A stretch of 64,000 nucleotides of DNA from Stachybotrys elegans. Lineage: Eukaryota > Ascomycota > Sordariomycetes > Hypocreales > Stachybotryaceae. The notes under the pieces are model-generated. The model searched no databases, was not told the origin of the DNA, and saw nothing but the letters and a program-made list of their open reading frames with translations. Made by a program: the position numbers and the translations under genes. Shown here in pieces: positions 53,178-62,783 of the stretch. The stretch spans positions 2,108,001-2,172,000 of the forward strand of contig JAGPNK010000003.1 of assembly GCA_020746835.1 (NCBI GenBank), written 5' to 3'. The stretch's first letter is position 1. Every line of letters begins with the position of its first letter.

Positions 53178-54096
53178 GATGACTTTTGATGTCTAAGCCA
53201 ACGGAGCCAACGACCGGAGCAACTTCGTACGCATATATATACCTTCTGTGTTCCCTTTATTCACCGTCCCCCCACGAGTTTATGCAGCTACATCTGTCGG
53301 CAGCCTACTTTGTCCCACCTCCTAAAGAAGATGACCCGATGGCCCGACGTCAGTCGTGGTCAAGCTGGCCGTCGTGAGGGTTGCGCTACTGTCGCTTTCC
53401 GCACCATGATCGTCCTGACCTTCTTAGCTGGGCAAGCAAGGCGAATATGGGGGTCACTGCTGTTCCCCGATTGAGAGCTAGGCGGAAGCCACCGTCGCCA
53501 TCACCCCGCCTCCTCTGCCAATCAGCCCATCCTATTCTGGACCTCCCAGATGTGTTTCAGGGTCTTGGCGGAGGGGGGAGGTGCTTATTTCATGGATGGG
53601 CTTCTGGGGCGCTTCGAGAAATAGTGGGAAGAGGAGGGCTGCAGTCTGTGTGATGAGAATCCCTGGCTTACTTTACGTCTGTGGCTGTAGGTGATCTGCT
53701 CTCGTGGGGCGAGAGCGTCGGGGTCGACCGATGGTGATGGAACAATGATGAAAGTCGCCGAAGATGTGGTCGTCGGTGAAATGAAACGGACAAGTTGTAA
53801 TGGCTGAGGGTCGATTGCCTGTAAGTCTACCGCTGCCCGTTTATCATACCGATACCAGGGATGCATTGTCACAGCTCTCATGGATTGCATAATTCAAGAG
53901 TTGTTCGAATTGACCAAGTTTTCCCTACAGCAAATTGGAAATAGTGCGAACCAAGTATCTACAAATGAGCAGCATGAAACCCAGACCGACCAAAACGAAA
54001 AGACATAAGGCACACTAACTGATGCGGAACCATAACTTCCGGCTGCCGTTTACTTCCATCTAATGCTTCATATGCTTGCAGTCATGATCACCGAGC
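53178..54096. other. Intergenic region
   Basis: 919 bp between two minus-strand genes. Only short frames of no known type were seen. Confidence 0.5.
53233..53241 (-). promoter_or_regulatory. TATA element of the secreted Cys-rich gene
   Basis: TATATATAT on the minus strand lies 56-64 bp upstream of the start at 53177. Confidence 0.5.
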
Positions 54097-57000
54097 TCAC
54101 AAGCCGGGGACGGGGACGGGGACGGGGGCGGGGGGAGGTGGTCGCGGGATGCCGCCAGCAGCCATGTTCGCGGCGGCAAATGCACCCATCAAGGCCAGGT
54201 TGGGATCGGGACCGACGACTGGGGGTGCGGTGACTTGCGCCGTCGCCTCGCTGGCGGCATTGCCCTGCTCGCGTCGACCTTGTAAGGACAAGGGGGGCAG
54301 ACCAACGCCGCCACCTACAGAGAGCGAAAGCGAGAGGGAAGGGAGGAGGGTCTCAACAATACCACCTGGCAAAGTGGTTAGACGGGGGAGGAGGGTTTCG
54401 ACCAAACCACCCGGGAGAGTGGTGAGGCTCGGAATGGCGGCGAGCGCTTGGCCTGCGAGCGGCAGAGATACCGTCAAGCTGCCGATGACGCCGATAACAC
54501 CATTGGAGTCGACTTCAGGGTTGCTCGAGGTACCGTCTTGGGGACCGCCCAGGAAGCCGCCCGACGTATGAGCCGCACGGGCGATAAGATCCGAGACACC
54601 CTGGACGCCGATGCGCAGGAGCTGTCCAACCCTGATGATGATGTCGGCAACGGTAGGTCCGGAGTTGGGGTCCACGACGGGGCCGCCCAGTATCGAGGTC
54701 AAGTCATCAACAACGTCGTCGCCTTGGTTTTCCAGTGCCAAAAGAATGAGAATGATGAGATCACCCAGGTTACCCTTTCTTGTTGAAGACGTGCTGCTGG
54801 GCGTGCTGCTGGGTGCGCTGACGGTGATGGAGGGGAAGAGACCCAGGCTAAGACTAAGCGATATGCCGGGCGAAAATCCTTCGAGAGCACGGCGGAGAAC
54901 TCTGCCAACGCCGGTGACCAGGCCGTTGCGATCGGTGACGATGGCGTCCGGCTGTCCATCGCCGTTGAAATCCAGGGCGATACCAGCCTCAAGACCCGTC
55001 CGCGGGTCCACGCCGAGGCTTCCCGTAAGGACGACATCGTTGTCACCGTCGTCGTTCATGTCGATACCGACGCCTATACCGGCACCCAGATCTGGAATAT
55101 TGTCATCGTTGATATCGCTATCAGTGGAGCCGAGACCCAAGCCTTCGCCGATGAGATCGAGATCGATGGATCCCGAGGGCGCTTCGAAGGGTTCGGAATC
55201 CGAACCGCTCGCTTCACCCTCTTCCCCAAAATCGGGAAAGTTCGTCAGGCCATCAGGGACTGTGCCCGTGAAGCCGGCGGCAGCGTTGAGGCTGATGCTT
55301 CCGATGGAGTTGTCGAAGACGGGCTTGCCGTTCTGGTCGGCGATGCGGATGAGGCAGTGGCCGGGGCCGAGAAGGAAGCAGACGATGCGGCACGGATGGT
55401 AGCTCTTGGGAGGAACAGTGATCTTTACGGATGCCGCAGCCGAGCTCCAGGGCTCGCTGTTGCCCATTCCCGGGTCAAAGCTATCGCCAAATTCGCTGCC
55501 GTAGACCTGCAGGCCATTGTAGCCCGTCTGCCTCTTGCGCACGAAGGTAACGGGGCGGGAGACGAGGTCGGCATTGGCAGCGGCGAATCCGGTTAGGGCC
55601 TTGTTGCCCGTCCAGGCAAATATGGCGCCGTTGATGCCGGGTGTTGAGATGGTGTATTCGCCGCCGTCACAGCTGTATAGCCAGCCCTTCAGGCTGATTG
55701 CCTTGCGGAAGTTGCTGATGCTGGGGCCGAAGCCGTCGAGGCCGAGTCTCACGCGGATGGGCGTCACGCCGCCCATGTACTGTGGATCGAGGATGGATAG
55801 GTCGGCGTTGGCGCGGAGGTAGTACCGGGCCTGCTGTAGGACTGGCCCGCCTGTCGGGAGCGTGCAAGCTGTGTTGGTGGAGGTTGGGGAGGATGTCGTT
55901 GGTGTGCTAGGGCTGCCGGCGCCGGTGCCGGTGCCAGTGCCAGTGCCGGTGTTGGTGTTGGTGTTGGTGTTGGCATTGGCGCCGGTGTTGACGTTGGTGT
56001 TGGTGTTGGCGTTTACGTTGGTGTTAGTGTTGATGTTCATGTTGGTGTTGGGGTTGCTTGCATCTCTGGTGTTGTCTGTGCGAGTGAGTTGCTCGACCTC
56101 TCGTGAGAGCTCTTCAATTTGCTCGGGAATCCCCTCGGGCTTCCCAGGGACTTCTTCAGTACCGCCAGGTCCTTCGCTGGGATTTTCACCGTCTGGGTTA
56201 TTGGCGTCAGTCTTGCCGGGCTTCTTGGTGGTCTTGTCTTTCAGTCCGGGGTTTACGGCCTGTGGCGGGACGACGGCCGGCCTTCCGCCGTCGCTGGGGC
56301 CTCCGATGCCTCCATAGGGACCCTTGCGGTAGCCGGGATCAGCAACGTCGATAGGGCGGGATCCAGAGCCGCCGTTGGGGCTTCCCGGCCGACCGTTAGC
56401 ACCCTCAGGACCGACATACGAGCCATCAGGACCGTAATACAAGCCATCGGGGCCGGGGTACAAGCCATCGGGACCGGGTTTGGAGCCTCCAGGAAGAATT
56501 GCAGACCCGTCCGAGCCGGTCTTGTAAGCGCCGTCCTGGTAGCCCTTGGGATCCTCGAAGTCGTTATCCAGCTCATAAGGATCGAAGTCGGCATCACCTT
56601 TGCCCTTGTAAGCTCCCTTTGAGTTGCCGTTGAATTTGTCGAAGGCGATATCCCACTCGAAATCCCCATCGAACGATAGCTCATCTCCTTCGGGGCCGCT
56701 GCCGCCTCCCGCAATGACAATAGCTGGCTCGCCAGGTCTCTCGGGCGCAAATGTGACGGTGGCAGCGCCGGGCTTGCCTCCCTTGGCAGTAAAGGTGACA
56801 GGCTCAGTCCCTTCGCATTCGCCGACGATGACGACCGGTGTAGCTCCAGGGATAGGGAGTCCTTCAAAGTCGGTGGGAAACAAGGTCTTGACTTTCTTGT
56901 TTTTGGAGTTGGGAACGGTAAAGGTCTCCAACGGCTTCGCGAAGAAGTCGTCGTCCAAGAATTTGGTGCGGTACTCCTCATCGGGCTCACAGATGACGAT

Positions 57001-57405
57001 GGTTCCATGGCACTTGTCGCACTCCGGGTATATCGTCTTCACACTTGGGTAAGGCTTCTTGTGCTGACTCTTGGTGGTGACATAGGTGACGTCCGTCGGC
57101 TCATAGTGGAAGACGGTGCCAAGGCAAACATCGCAGCTCGGTGCCTTGGTTTCGATAACAGCCTTCTCGCCGCACGTCGGCACCGTGAGCGTCGCGTAGC
57201 GAGTTGGTTTGGAGGGCAGTTCGCCAAATGTAGGTTGGAACGCCCCCGGCGCGGCGCAGGCTACTCCCGAGCAAGCGCCAAAGTCGAGATAGGACGTTGT
57301 CGTCACCTCGACGGTCACAGTCTTGATGGCGAGCACACTTCCCATCGCCATGCTGAAGGCCGCAGCACGCGCCCACGTCCGTGGGCCAGCATTGGGTGCT
57401 GCCAT
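54097..57405 (-). CDS. Large secreted adhesin-like protein (GLEYA-like domain, calcium-type repeats, Asn-Thr repeat linker)
   Basis: A continuous 1102-residue frame from the ATG at 57405; a signal peptide (WARAAAFSMAMGSVLA) opens it. Residues 20-230 have paired cysteines (APSCDVCLG, ECDKCHG). A Gly/Pro/Asp/Tyr-rich stretch with GPDGLYPGPDGLYYGPDGSY repeats comes next. Then come Asn-Thr and Gly-Thr repeats (coded in 55917-56060). A domain around residues 510-700 has IFAWTGNKALTGFAAANADL, reminiscent of GLEYA adhesins, which bind carbohydrates. After it, DINDDNIPDLG, DMNDDGDNDV and DFNGDGQPDA are DxNxDGxxD-type calcium-binding loops. The tail is Pro/Val-rich and lacks a hydrophobic GPI end. Cell-surface or matrix location and adhesion are inferred. 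Other possibilities are a spore-coat or wall-structural protein. Confidence 0.8.
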   Translation of the reverse strand: MAAPNAGPRTWARAAAFSMAMGSVLAIKTVTVEVTTTSYLDFGACSGVACAAPGAFQPTFGELPSKPTRYATLTVPTCGEKAVIETKAPSCDVCLGTVFHYEPTDVTYVTTKSQHKKPYPSVKTIYPECDKCHGTIVICEPDEEYRTKFLDDDFFAKPLETFTVPNSKNKKVKTLFPTDFEGLPIPGATPVVIVGECEGTEPVTFTAKGGKPGAATVTFAPERPGEPAIVIAGGGSGPEGDELSFDGDFEWDIAFDKFNGNSKGAYKGKGDADFDPYELDNDFEDPKGYQDGAYKTGSDGSAILPGGSKPGPDGLYPGPDGLYYGPDGSYVGPEGANGRPGSPNGGSGSRPIDVADPGYRKGPYGGIGGPSDGGRPAVVPPQAVNPGLKDKTTKKPGKTDANNPDGENPSEGPGGTEEVPGKPEGIPEQIEELSREVEQLTRTDNTRDASNPNTNMNINTNTNVNANTNTNVNTGANANTNTNTNTGTGTGTGTGAGSPSTPTTSSPTSTNTACTLPTGGPVLQQARYYLRANADLSILDPQYMGGVTPIRVRLGLDGFGPSISNFRKAISLKGWLYSCDGGEYTISTPGINGAIFAWTGNKALTGFAAANADLVSRPVTFVRKRQTGYNGLQVYGSEFGDSFDPGMGNSEPWSSAAASVKITVPPKSYHPCRIVCFLLGPGHCLIRIADQNGKPVFDNSIGSISLNAAAGFTGTVPDGLTNFPDFGEEGEASGSDSEPFEAPSGSIDLDLIGEGLGLGSTDSDINDDNIPDLGAGIGVGIDMNDDGDNDVVLTGSLGVDPRTGLEAGIALDFNGDGQPDAIVTDRNGLVTGVGRVLRRALEGFSPGISLSLSLGLFPSITVSAPSSTPSSTSSTRKGNLGDLIILILLALENQGDDVVDDLTSILGGPVVDPNSGPTVADIIIRVGQLLRIGVQGVSDLIARAAHTSGGFLGGPQDGTSSNPEVDSNGVIGVIGSLTVSLPLAGQALAAIPSLTTLPGGLVETLLPRLTTLPGGIVETLLPSLSLSLSVGGGVGLPPLSLQGRREQGNAASEATAQVTAPPVVGPDPNLALMGAFAAANMAAGGIPRPPPPAPVPVPVPGL
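55917..56060 (-). repeat. Coding minisatellite of Asn-Thr / Gly-Thr codons
   Basis: Repeated 6-bp units (plus-strand GTTGGT and GCCGGT types) encode about 48 residues alternating Asn-Thr, Asn-Val and Gly-Thr inside the adhesin-like gene. Units are short and similar enough to expand or contract. Confidence 0.85.
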
Positions 57406-59701
57406 GTTGAAAAAGCGAATGGATACAACAAGAGGCAACAGCGATGAGTGGGAACGAGCGGTATAAGGAGCGTATCGTGTCGGCTACTCTGCTCCTACAC
57501 TGTCCTACTCACTGCCATGGGATATATATATACGCGCCTGTCAAGCATCCGACACGTCAGACGCGACATCCCAAAGGCCTCCGCGGAGTTGAGGAATGTA
57601 GCGCCAGGACGCTGTAGGGGGATCGCCTCTGCTTCACCTCTGGGGGAAACTCTCCCTGCCTCGCCGACACTCGCCTATCGTCGTGGTGGCATACTCATTG
57701 GCGCCCACATGGTTGGCTGCTGCCAAAGGGTTTTTAGGGGCTCTGAGACATGAGAAATGACGCCGCGGCAGAGGGCGACTCTTTCCACATTCTTTGCATG
57801 GCGGTTCGGCTCGAAGGGTAAATCGGCCCCAGATGGGAATGCCCGCTATGGAATCGAGTGTCTGAGACCTGAATACAGTAAATTGGACATGGACAACTTT
57901 CAAGCCAGCTATTGGAGGCGCCCTGGTGCTTCGCCAGAGCTTGGCGTGCCTGACGCATGACTTTCGCGAAGCATCAGCTCAGGCGTTCAGTCACATTCTG
58001 TCAACGTGTCAGCCGTGTCTGGATATAGTCATCGTTCCAGAGACTGAGGCAAGAGCTAGGCAAGCTCATGGTGCAACTTCTGGCGTATACCTGATCAGCA
58101 TGCACAGGTGGGTTCGTGGGCTCCTAGCCGAGTGGTGTGAGGGAGCATCGGTAGGCAGCATATCCGGGCTACTTGGTCCGTTTGCTGTCCATTGCGCCAA
58201 CAGTATTTACATTTGCTCTGGCGGAAACCTCTCAAACATAACGGACCAAAAACTACGGCGGCTGAGACCCGGCATGTGAAGCTGCCGTGGTTCGGGCTGC
58301 CATACGGGAAAACAGCCCATTGGGCCTCAGCCTCCTGATGCGACGCGGACGCGCCTACGTTCCACCGTGGCAAACAACAAAGCATTCATCCCATGGCACG
58401 CCCACTATTCAGGGTGCCAGATCACGATGGCATGTCTTGCCAGCGGCTCGCGCCGGTCGAGGAGCGGGTGCGGTGAGATCGATCCAAAGCAATCTGATGA
58501 CGCTCAAGAGGAAAGCCCTGGTGAAGAATTATATCTCACAGCTACGCGCGAACTCCTGAGCAGGCTTCAGAACCGATGCCGGGCATGGACAGGTTCCGGC
58601 TTATCAATACGTTTCCCGAATTCCGTGGTGAGACAATTAAGACTGCAGCCCTCGTCTTAACAGTTACTACCTCGATAAGGCCCACCTGCCTGGCCTTTGG
58701 GGAAGGTCGTTTCATCTCGTCCTTTCCAAACACATCAGACGAAGCTTGACGATTTGCTTGCCGCGAGAATAACAGGGACGAGTCATGACGACCGTTTTAC
58801 CTCCAGGTCGCGTATCACACACCTGATTCGCTTGCTACTTGGCACCGGGCAGCTGGGGACGCCACGAGCCTCCTATAGTGCTCGCGTCGTCCGCGCGCGG
58901 CTCCTCGTTTCTACCTCAGGGCTGGCTGGCTGGTGACCGGGGCGGTGCAGCCCCGGGGGGTCGATCTCGCCATCCCGCATCGAGCCACATCTGAAACGCA
59001 CCTCTTCTCCGCGAGATGATCAAGTCCTTCGCGCACTATGTGGCCTCATGCAAACCCGGAAGCATCCGTCCCCACCAAAGCCGCATCTCTTTCACAGACA
59101 CCAGCCATACATGTTTACAAGAGTTGTTATTCAAAGTGTCGCAATCATGATCATCACCGAGGATATAGATGAAGAACCCAGATGGTTTGACGTGTATGTA
59201 TGGATTTGAGCTTATGTACCTCTTGGCCCGGGAAAGAAGAACTTGCTAGGTAATATTGTAATTGATAAAAGAGGATATAAATAAAATAAAAAAAAGGGAA
59301 GGAGAAACGAAAACCGAGGGCAAGACGGATAGGCTATTTTCGTTCCATATCTAACAGCCCACAGGGAGAGGAACGGGATCGGCTTGTCCCGCAGCCAGCA
59401 TACACTCATGAGGCAAATAAGAGGAACAAAGGGGGGTGCAGATGGGGGAGGGAAAGCAAAAGACACAGAAGAAGAAGAAAAAAAAAGAGAATACAGGAGT
59501 GGCGGGCGCACCAGGCTGTTGAAATCATGGCCTGGCCCAAATAAACGCCTAAAGGAGTGGTTTTGGGGGGATGGAAAAGGAATCTTGGGCGTGTTGTGGG
59601 TTTCATACAGTATCTCTCTCAGTCGCGTTCTCTCGTCTGCTCCTCGCCTTTTCGCTCTCCCCGTGTGCGTTTTCGTGCTCGTCATGGTCGTCATGGGTCT
59701 C
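57406..59701. other. Long intergenic region
   Basis: 2.3 kb between two minus-strand genes. Open frames up to 117 codons exist on the plus strand, but none resembles a known protein or has intron-exon logic. Nothing is called. Confidence 0.5.
57522..57532 (-). promoter_or_regulatory. TATA-like run of the adhesin-like gene
   Basis: An alternating TA run on the minus strand lies about 117-127 bp upstream of the start at 57405. Confidence 0.45.
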
Positions 59702-60716
59702 TCAGAGCACCAACGCACCGAGCACGACAGAGGCGACGGCCACGGCCGCGAGCGCCATGCTCTCCACGCGTCCAGCCGCGCCGGAGTGGTCGACGAGGGC
59801 GCCCTCGCCGGCAATCCTGGCGGGCCGCTGTGCCACGACGCGCACGTCGTTGACGACGCTGTCGAGGTTGGACGAGTACTGCTGCGGCGGGAACGCGCAC
59901 CCCGACACGATGATGTTGACGTCTGCAGATGGTGGTTAGCGGCAGTCGAGACGACCAAGATGGTGTATAGAAGGGAGAGAGATGGGAGTACGTACTGTTG
60001 TTCAAATCACCCACTCCCATGATACAGCTTGCGCACAGCGCCGCTACCCGCGCCACATCGAAGCTCTGGTTGAGGCACACGCACTGCTCCTCGGCGTTGT
60101 CATTGGCCGCCTGCTGGTCGGCGCCGCGCTGCAGGCCGACGCTCGTGGCCTCGGCCGGGGCCGTCTTGACCGTCTCGCCGGCGTCGCCAATCGTCAGCGT
60201 CGTCGTCACTTGCTGCTTGCCGCCTTGCACCTGCCCTGAGGACGGTTCCGCCAGAGACAAGGAAAAGGGGGAGGAGGAGGAGGAGGATGGCCGCACAACG
60301 GTTACAGGCGTAGAGGGCGTGGGCGTCACGGGGCTGCTGGGCGTCGTCGAGGTCGGCTGCTGCGTCGAGGGCTGCTGCGCATCACCTCCACTGATGAGCA
60401 GCTCGGGTGGGAAGGACGTCGGGGCGGCCCTGATGACGGAAAAGGAGCGCTTTGCTACGTCGACCAATCCTCCTTCTCCTGCTGCCGCTGCTGCTCCCCC
60501 GTTCCGGGATTCTAACCGTGCATTGGCGACGTTGTCGGATGTCCGCCTCTTCTTGGCGCTGAGTGGTTGGTGAACGTCGCAAAGCGAGGTGAGCTCGACG
60601 ACGGGGCCGCAGATGGTGGCGCACTGGAAGGGGATGTCGGCGGGCGCGAGGGCGTCGGCCGTGACGATAGCCGCCAGGCCAGAAAAGACGGCCAAGCTGG
60701 CGGCTCCAGCCTTCAT
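59702..60716 (-). CDS. GPI-type cell-wall protein with eight cysteines split by a Ser/Thr linker
   Basis: Exons 60716-59996 and 59922-59702 (minus strand) give 313 residues. A signal peptide (KAGAASLAVFSGLAAIVTA) is followed by the first cysteine block FQCATICGPVVELTSLCD. A 150-residue Ser/Thr/Pro/Ala-rich linker (PTSTTPSSPVTPTPSTPVTV) separates it from the second block EEQCVCLNQSFDVARVAALC-ASC and a last cysteine in VSGCAFPP. The final residues are a hydrophobic tail (MALAAVAVASVVLGALVL) after a small-residue stretch, as in GPI-anchor signals. Eight cysteines recall CFEM proteins, but the spacing is interrupted, so CFEM membership is doubtful. The 73-nt intron lies between GDLNN and VNIIVSG. 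It probably sits at the wall or membrane surface; its function is unknown. Confidence 0.82.
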
Positions 60717-60789
60717 GATGGATGAAACTCGCGATACTGCAGTAGGCGCTTGCGGTCGACGGTGGGCGGCTACGAGAATGCGGATGGTC

Positions 60790-60795
60790 TTATAA
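60790..60795 (-). promoter_or_regulatory. TATA-like element of the GPI-type protein gene
   Basis: TATAAG within a CTTATAAG palindrome lies about 75 bp upstream of the start at 60716. Confidence 0.4.
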
Positions 60796-60921
60796 GGCGT
60801 CCCCCAGCTGAATGTCCTTGTCGAAATATCCCTTCCTTTCTCTTCGTGTTTTCCTGTCCCTTATTCTCTGATGCCTTCTCTGTCCCGGTGCTCCTGAGTC
60901 GTGAGTTGTATATCCCTCTTT

Positions 60922-60939
60922 TCTCTCTCTCTCTCTCTC
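60922..60939. repeat. TC dinucleotide microsatellite
   Basis: Nine TC units in a row, about 200 bp upstream of the GPI-type protein start. Confidence 0.85.
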
Positions 60940-62660
60940 GTCCTGGACCTAGAGGAAAAGCGAATGACAGGTCGTTGTCGTTGTAAAGCAAAAATAAGAA
61001 CAAAAAAATGCGGCTCGCGCTGTGATTCGACCCTTGTACCAAGCCAAGGAAGACCGAAGAAGAAGAGAATGTGGAAAATAAAAATCAAGACGAATTGAAA
61101 GGGTGTTGCGTGCTGGTTGGTGACCGTGATGGCCGGCGTCGACAGCCGTGGAACGGATGATGAAGAAATCGTGGTTCGCATGGCCAGGGACGGCAAGGGA
61201 CGACTATTAGCTCTTGCCCCCGGGCTAGTCCTACCTCTGTCAACCTCATACAGGCCGCTGCCGACTGAAACGCGCACAGGAGGAGGAGGTCCATCCGCAC
61301 AACCACACGCACTCCCTGTCCAGTCCATGCCCAGCCGTATGCACCACGGCATGTCCCCAAGCAATGCGAACTAGAACTAGTCAATTAGTCAAATGGCCAC
61401 GATGGGGATAGGGAGGGGGGTGCCATATGTGGGCTGGGGGGCCCTCAGTCTTGGCTCTGTCTGAAGCGGCCCTTGCTGAGACTCGTGGATCGAGGTCTGA
61501 AACACCCTCGACGCGAGTGCCCCCTGCATCTGGCCAATCGCAGCGGCGGCCTCCAACCTCTGCTCTGCTTCTTCCTCTGCCGCCTCGTCTCAGCTTCTTC
61601 TTCCCTTTTTCCCCTTCTCCTACTGCGCAGCGCATCCCGGGCATCCGGCTATCCACCGTCAGTCGCAACAGGTAGCGAGATTGGCAAATCGAACCCACCG
61701 AGTGCTCAAGATAGATCATTGCCATGTGTAGCCAAGGCTAAGTGGTCCGAACCATGGCGCAAGTTGAGCCAGAATGATTCAAACAGCCCATCACGTGAGC
61801 TGCCACCCATCTCTTATCTGTCTGTCAATCGTCTGTCCACCATCTGCCCACCACCTGTTTCTCAATATTGGCTTGCTATAGTTGCGGTGTTATAAGGAGT
61901 ACGCATAGCGAACCCATATTTCATCCGCCCTTGACAAATCTCGCCAGCCATATATAGGTCAGGAAGGCGTATAATATAGCAGCAATTAAAGACACTACAT
62001 GACGAGATGACCCAAGAACTCATGCGCTGCCACAATGCCGGTCTGAAGCTTCAGAGGGTCACTACCTACATACTACATGAGTTCCCGGTGTTTCTGGCAC
62101 TTTCGTGGGGGGCAATCGGCGGATCGAGCCTTTATCGTGTATAAGAATGTCTGGCTGGTGCCTTGTCATTTCCTCAGGAGGGCCACTCTCCATATAATAA
62201 GATGCCCTGCCAAAGGCAGAGGCGCATACAAAGAAAACAAGTGCTGCGTATCTCATGTACAACCTAACGCTGGCCAAATGGCGGTGCACATTGAGGCTCT
62301 GAGCAATTGACAGATAGACACTGTGGTGGCTAGTGATTGTGTGGCAAAGCACACCGAAAATCCCATTAGGTATGCAAAGCGCTGTCTTCCTCTTTGCATG
62401 ATCATAGTACATACCTAGATGTAGGTAATCGGGCACAAGACCACAGGTACATCTCAGAATCACTCCCGCTTCCGCTACAGGTAATTAATTGCTCGGCGGT
62501 AACCGAGTTATTCTATTGTCTCTGCCTTTGGCCTCTACCTGTCTCATTCGGACTGTAGCGCAGCCCTCATCTGTAATTAAAACAATATACTTGATCCAAA
62601 GGGTATGCAGTCACATGCGTGAGCCGGGGAAGAAAAAAGTCCCCTCCATGTGTGTTATCC

Positions 62661-62750
62661 TTGTCGTTCTCTTCGTCTTCGTCTTCGTCGTCTCCGTCTC
62701 CGTCTCCGTCTTCTTCGTCTTCCCCGTCTTCTCCGTTCTCTTCTTCATTC
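62661..62750. repeat. CGTCTT/CGTCTC triplet-type repeat
   Basis: A 90-bp pyrimidine-rich tract of CGTCTTC and CGTCTC units lies just beyond the UGDH stop codon, so probably in its 3' UTR. The minus-strand acidic frame through it is composition-driven. Confidence 0.75.
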
Positions 62751-62783
62751 CAAGTCATCCATCTCCTTCGTCACAGCCTACGC

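Larger units (their letters stand above)
60717..62783. other. Intergenic region
   Basis: 2.07 kb. It holds a TC dinucleotide run (60922-60939) and a CGTC/CTTC repeat (62661-62750). No convincing gene was seen. Confidence 0.5.

Noticed and set aside
54611..55402. A 263-codon plus-strand frame within the adhesin-like gene
   Set aside because: Antisense to the long secreted protein, Ser/Pro/Arg-rich, no start context or family resemblance.
59212..59958. A minus-strand frame extending past the GPI-type protein gene
   Set aside because: It is out of frame with the second exon. The spliced product ends at 59702 with a typical GPI tail.
62567..62758. Short very acidic Asp/Glu minus-strand frame
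   Set aside because: Produced entirely by the CGTCTT-type repeat beyond the UGDH stop.
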